Source of the DNA: JBBRBB01 sp038206235
GTDB taxonomy: Bacteria > Bacteroidota > Bacteroidia > Chitinophagales > Chitinophagaceae
Assembly (NCBI GenBank): GCA_038206235.1
Contig: JBBRBB010000017.1
Coordinates: forward strand, 29,298-93,297
Direction of reading: 5' to 3'
Length of the DNA stretch: 64,000 bases
The position numbers and the translations under genes were made by a program. Positions 60,382 to 64,000 of the stretch are shown here, piece after piece (position 1 is the first letter of the stretch; each line of letters opens with the position of its first letter). Below the pieces are notes generated by a model. The model was not told the DNA's origin, ran no database searches, and worked only from the letters and a program-made list of their open reading frames with translations.

Positions 60382-62133
60382 TTGATTTTGAAACAATCTA
60401 ATTACGATAAACAACCCTTTATTAAAGTTGAAACCGAAAACAATTCCTGTTTTGTTGGATGGAAAAACATCATCATTTATCTTAATGAAAAAATAAAAGC
60501 TCTTACTAAAAAGAAAAAAATTATTGTTATTGAATGTTACCCGGGAGTGTATCATGATGAGCTGATAAATAATCTTCAAAACATTTATCACTCACTTTGG
60601 ATAAATGCTTGTGATGGATTTAAGGATGAAGAAGTAATAAGGCAAATGGTTTATCCTGATGTAACCGATGACCGTGTATTCGGCTATCTCACAAGGTTAA
60701 ACATGATTGATTACTTCGATGAACAAAAACTAAAGCAACTTCAAAACATAATAAATGAATTAGACGAAGGAACAATTATTATTTACGGATGTGGCGCAGC
60801 CATCATCGCTGAACAATTCGATTTATTGATATATGCTGATATGGCCCGCTGGGAAATTCAGCTTCGTATGCGGCGCAATGAAGTAAACAATCTTGGTATC
60901 GAAAATAAAAAAGCATCTTTTCCCGACCAATACAAGCAGGCATATTTTGTTGACTGGCGTGTGTGCGACAGACTCAAAAAACAATTGATGGGGAAATGGG
61001 ATTACGTATTAGACACAAACAAAAAAAATAAACCCAAACTTGTTGCAGGTAAATCAATATTGAAAGGATTAGAAAAAGCAGTAACGCAGCCTTTTCGGGT
61101 TGTACCTTTTTTTGATCCCGGTCCGTGGGGTGGTCAGTGGTTAAAAGAAGTTTGCGATTTGAACAGAAACGAAATCAACTTTGCATGGGGCTTCGATTGT
61201 GTGCCTGAAGAAAATAGTTTGTTGCTAAAATATGGTGATGTGATTGTTGAGATTCCTTCTATCAATCTTGTATTTTATAAACCAAAGGAATTGCTGGGTG
61301 AAAGGGTGTATGCACGTTTTGGTGACGAGTTCCCAATTCGTTTTGATTTTTTAGATACGATGGATGGAGGTAATTTAAGCTTACAGGTACATCCATTAAC
61401 AGAATATATACAAGAAAAATTCGGCATGCATTATACGCAGGATGAAAGTTATTACATGCTCGATGCAAAAGAGGGCGCCTTTGTTTATTTGGGTTTGCGT
61501 GAAGATGTAAAACCGGAAGCAATGATTAAAGAATTAAAAGAAGCGCAGGAAACAGGAATATTTGATGCAGAAAAACATGTAGCAAAATGGCTCATCAAAA
61601 AACATGACCATGTTTCCATACCCGCAGGCACTGTACATTGCAGTGGCGCAAATAGTGTGGTGCTTGAAATAAGTGCAACACCTTATATCTTTACTTTCAA
61701 GCTTTGGGATTGGGGAAGATTAGGATTAGATGGAAAGCCACGGCCTATTAATATTGAGCATGGAGAAAAAGTAATTCAATGGAATCGCACAGCATCATGG
61801 ATTAAAAAGCATGCATTAAATCTCGTTGAAACAATACATGAAGAAGATGGCATTCGTGAAGAGCGCACAGGATTAAATGAAATGGAATTTATTGAAACAC
61901 GCAGACACTGGTTCACGAAAAAAGTTTTGCATAACACAAACGGCATCGTAAATGTTCTTAATCTTGTTGAAGGGCGTGAAGTGATAGTTGAGAGCCCGAC
62001 AAATTCGTTTGAACCTTATGTAGTGCATTATGCAGAAACATTTATTGTGCCTGCGGCAGCAGGCGAATATACTATTCGTCCTTATGGAGAATCTGAAGGA
62101 AAAGAATGCGGAACGATTAAGGCAGCCCCCTAA
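60382..62133 (+). CDS. Class I mannose-6-phosphate isomerase with an N-terminal kinase-like domain
   Basis: 583 residues. No ATG exists near the start; TTG at 60382 (just after the ROK stop) or TTG at 60388 must serve, so translation is probably coupled to ROK. The C-terminal part (about 235-580) is a class I PMI: FFDPGPWGGQWLK, DTMDGGNLSLQVHPL (zinc ligand H), TQDESYYMLDA and IPAGTVHCSGANSVVLEIS. The N-terminal 210 residues look like a uridine-kinase-type P-loop fold without the P-loop: IIVIECYPGVYHDEL replaces GxxGxGK[ST]. The motif FDLLIYADMARWEIQLRMRR is like the nucleotide-kinase R-rich lid region. The enzyme converts mannose-6-P to fructose-6-P. Confidence 0.85.
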   Translation: MILKQSNYDKQPFIKVETENNSCFVGWKNIIIYLNEKIKALTKKKKIIVIECYPGVYHDELINNLQNIYHSLWINACDGFKDEEVIRQMVYPDVTDDRVFGYLTRLNMIDYFDEQKLKQLQNIINELDEGTIIIYGCGAAIIAEQFDLLIYADMARWEIQLRMRRNEVNNLGIENKKASFPDQYKQAYFVDWRVCDRLKKQLMGKWDYVLDTNKKNKPKLVAGKSILKGLEKAVTQPFRVVPFFDPGPWGGQWLKEVCDLNRNEINFAWGFDCVPEENSLLLKYGDVIVEIPSINLVFYKPKELLGERVYARFGDEFPIRFDFLDTMDGGNLSLQVHPLTEYIQEKFGMHYTQDESYYMLDAKEGAFVYLGLREDVKPEAMIKELKEAQETGIFDAEKHVAKWLIKKHDHVSIPAGTVHCSGANSVVLEISATPYIFTFKLWDWGRLGLDGKPRPINIEHGEKVIQWNRTASWIKKHALNLVETIHEEDGIREERTGLNEMEFIETRRHWFTKKVLHNTNGIVNVLNLVEGREVIVESPTNSFEPYVVHYAETFIVPAAAGEYTIRPYGESEGKECGTIKAAP

Positions 62134-62299
62134 ATTCCCCTTCGGGGGACTTTGGAGCGTTTAAATTTTGAGCTATTGAATAATTATAAGAAAGGTTTTG
62201 CTTTTTGTTGAAAAGAATTTGTAGTGCTGAAATGTTAGCATACCACATGATTGTAATTTGCTGAGGTGGAAAAATAAATAACAAACGAATTGCCATACA

Positions 62300-63691
62300 A
62301 TGAACACAACTAAAATCGCATCACAAACAAACACTGCAGCATTTATTTTAAAAGTAGCCATAGTAGCATCACTTGGTGGTTTGCTATTTGGTTACGACAC
62401 CGCTGTAATTGCAGGCGTTATCGGAAACCTGCAAATTAAATTTCATTTATCATCCGCCATGAAGGGTACGGCAGCAAGCAGCGCCATTTGGGGATGCGTT
62501 GTGGGTGCAATGTTTGCAGGTGTGCTTAGCGATAAGTTCGGCAGAAAAAAAATATTGATTGTAACAGCCATTTTATTTTTTGTTTCGGCGCTGGCAGCAT
62601 CATTCGCAAACAATCTTACCCAATTTATTTTAGCAAGATTAATTGGCGGTTTAGGCATTGGCGCTGCATCCATGCTTTCACCTTTATACATTTCTGAAAT
62701 TGCTCCTGCAAAAAATCGCGGCACACTGGTAACATTATATCAGCTCGCAATTGTAATCGGTATCAATCTCATTTATTTTGTAAACTTAAAAATTGCATCG
62801 TATGGCGACCAAACATGGAATGTGGAACATGGATGGCGCTACATGCTTGCCTCCGGAATGTTGCCGGCATTTTTATTTTTCGTGTTGATGTTCCTTGTTC
62901 CTGAAAGTCCGCGCTGGCTTACAAAAAATGGCCGGCCAAATGAGGCGTTACAAATTCTAAAAAAAGTAAATGGAAACGAACAGGCGCAAAGTGTATTAAA
63001 CGAAATACAGGATGCGCTGCAACATGAAACAGGAACCATCAAAGAGTTATTCGACCCCGGCCTGCGCATGGCAATGATTGTAGGCATTGTACTTGCACTC
63101 TTCTCACAAATCACCGGCATCAATGCTATCATTTATTATGCTCCGGAAATTTTTAAAAGCGCTGGCTTTGGCGCTGAGTCTGCATTACTGCAAACGGTTC
63201 TTCTCGGCATTACAAACACCGTTTTCACTTTCGTTGCCATCTGGCTTATTGACAAAGCAGGTCGTAAAATACTTTTGCTGTGGGGTGTAGCAGGAATGGT
63301 GTTCTCACTGCTTGCAATCGGTTTGTGTTACAAATATAATTTCATACACGGGCCATGGCTGCTCATTTTTATTATCACATATCTTGCTTCATTCGCATCG
63401 TCGCTCGGTCCCATTCCATGGGTAATTATCTCAGAAATTTTTCCAACAAAAACACGCGGCATTGCCATGTCATTCGCAACAGTAGTGTTATGGATTGGCG
63501 TTGTACTAATCACTCAGTTAACACCTGTGATGCTCAATAGTCTTGGCCCCGACAAAAATCTTAGTGGCGCTTACACCTTTTGGCTTTTCATGGTGAATGC
63601 TGTAATACTATTCTTTTTTACATGGAAAGTGATTCCCGAAACAAAGCAGCGAACGCTGGAAGAAATTGAACAAAGCTGGAAAAAGACCTAA
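62300..63691 (+). CDS. Sugar porter MFS transporter (XylE/GalP type)
   Basis: 463 residues with 12 membrane helices. The sugar porter motifs are present: GYDTAVIAGV, SDKFGRKKILI, GGLGIGAASMLSPLYISEIA, PESPRWLTKNGR, and PETKQRTLEEIE. The sugar-binding segment reads SQITGINAIIYYAPEIF (QQxxGIN with the first Q replaced by S). It should import a hexose or pentose by proton symport or facilitated diffusion. Mannose is suggested by its neighbours. The stop codon TAA is part of a long palindrome (63684-63716). Confidence 0.95.
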   Translation: MNTTKIASQTNTAAFILKVAIVASLGGLLFGYDTAVIAGVIGNLQIKFHLSSAMKGTAASSAIWGCVVGAMFAGVLSDKFGRKKILIVTAILFFVSALAASFANNLTQFILARLIGGLGIGAASMLSPLYISEIAPAKNRGTLVTLYQLAIVIGINLIYFVNLKIASYGDQTWNVEHGWRYMLASGMLPAFLFFVLMFLVPESPRWLTKNGRPNEALQILKKVNGNEQAQSVLNEIQDALQHETGTIKELFDPGLRMAMIVGIVLALFSQITGINAIIYYAPEIFKSAGFGAESALLQTVLLGITNTVFTFVAIWLIDKAGRKILLLWGVAGMVFSLLAIGLCYKYNFIHGPWLLIFIITYLASFASSLGPIPWVIISEIFPTKTRGIAMSFATVVLWIGVVLITQLTPVMLNSLGPDKNLSGAYTFWLFMVNAVILFFFTWKVIPETKQRTLEEIEQSWKKT

Positions 63692-63888
63692 CAGGTTTTA
63701 AAAACCTGTTAGGTCTGCAAGCCGTGTCAATCTAACCTGACAGGTTCTTGAACCTGTAAGGTTTGTTACTCTAATTACTCTCTTTTAATTGATGGAAAGA
63801 AAGTTGATACTAAGCAAATGGTAATTACAAAGTAGGTTAAAAAATTATATTCAAAAAAACCTCACAAGTCTTTTAAAACTGTGAGGTT
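63684..63888. repeat. Three palindromes after the MFS gene; gap to the window end
   Basis: A nearly perfect 16-bp-arm palindrome AGACCTAACAGGTTTT / AAAACCTGTTAGGTCT (63684-63716) contains the MFS stop codon. It is followed by AACCTGACAGGTTC / GAACCTGTAAGGTT (63734-63763, one mismatch) and by AACCTCACA / TGTGAGGTT (63858-63888) with a run of eight T, which is terminator-like on the plus strand. No gene is recognised in 63692-64000. Confidence 0.75.
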
Positions 63889-64000
63889 TTTTTTATCTTA
63901 GCAGGTCTTTTTTCAGTATTGCCTTTCTGTAAACTCCAAAATACCTTATTAAAAACCAGCTTAATATTTTTTTTAATCATTTAAAAACTTTCAAATGAAA

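Noticed and set aside
1..64000. Anti-phage defence, secretion or biosynthetic gene island
   Set aside because: I looked for nuclease-helicase sets, toxin-antitoxin pairs, NRPS/PKS and phage genes; only the lone HNH gene and the truncated DUF4258 fragment were found.

Overview
The window is AT-rich chromosomal DNA from a member of the Bacteroidota, most likely a Chitinophagaceae-type organism. The signs are a C-terminal type IX secretion sorting domain, a lipoprotein-type Omp85 (TamL) beside TamB, DUF5916 and GH92 proteins, MurA with Asp in place of the loop Cys, promoters that fit the Bacteroidetes pattern TTG-N20-nAnnTTTG, and almost no Shine-Dalgarno sequences. No rRNA, prophage, insertion sequence or CRISPR array is visible. 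One tRNA and one cobalamin riboswitch are present.

Layout. 1-8.8 kb: envelope genes (partial AI-2E-type transporter, holin-like protein, TamB and TamL). 9.3-16.7 kb: murA, a multidomain T9SS-secreted quinoprotein-like protein and a DUF5916 protein. 16.7-22 kb: a relic made by joining a sensor-propeller tail to a LuxR response regulator, the rplM-rpsI-rpsB-tsf operon, and a patch of decay with three tandem copies of a small coiled-coil membrane protein (two broken) and an Xre-type HTH remnant. 22-29.2 kb: a tetR-tolC-adaptor-RND efflux operon with a probable operator. 29.3-36.2 kb: cupin protein, DUF502 protein, serC-DUF1015-TPR cluster and a long-chain acyl-CoA ligase. 36.5-40.6 kb: comB, cytoplasmic GH2 and pirin. 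40.8-43 kb: rpmH-rnpA-yidD, murI and a CAT-anticodon tRNA. 43-45.2 kb: B12 riboswitch and BtuB-like receptor. 45.3-52 kb: retropepsin-like protease, mfd, flavin reductase and glyS. 52.6-63.7 kb: a mannose and hexose-phosphate locus.

The last region reads as one catabolic unit. A secreted GH92 alpha-mannosidase could release mannose, which would enter through an MFS sugar porter, be phosphorylated by a ROK kinase and be converted to fructose-6-phosphate by an unusual 583-residue mannose-6-phosphate isomerase. Two cupin-type phosphoglucose isomerases are encoded divergently next door.

Many short palindromic elements punctuate gene ends and intergenic gaps. Two lie inside the mfd reading frame, one inside the B12 riboswitch, and one supplies the stop codon of the sugar transporter. 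No clearly novel multi-gene system is evident. The most unusual items are the sensor/regulator fusion relic, the PMI with a kinase-like N-terminal domain that lacks its P-loop, the palindromes within coding and RNA sequence, the decaying tandem family, and a heptad-encoding 21-nt minisatellite.
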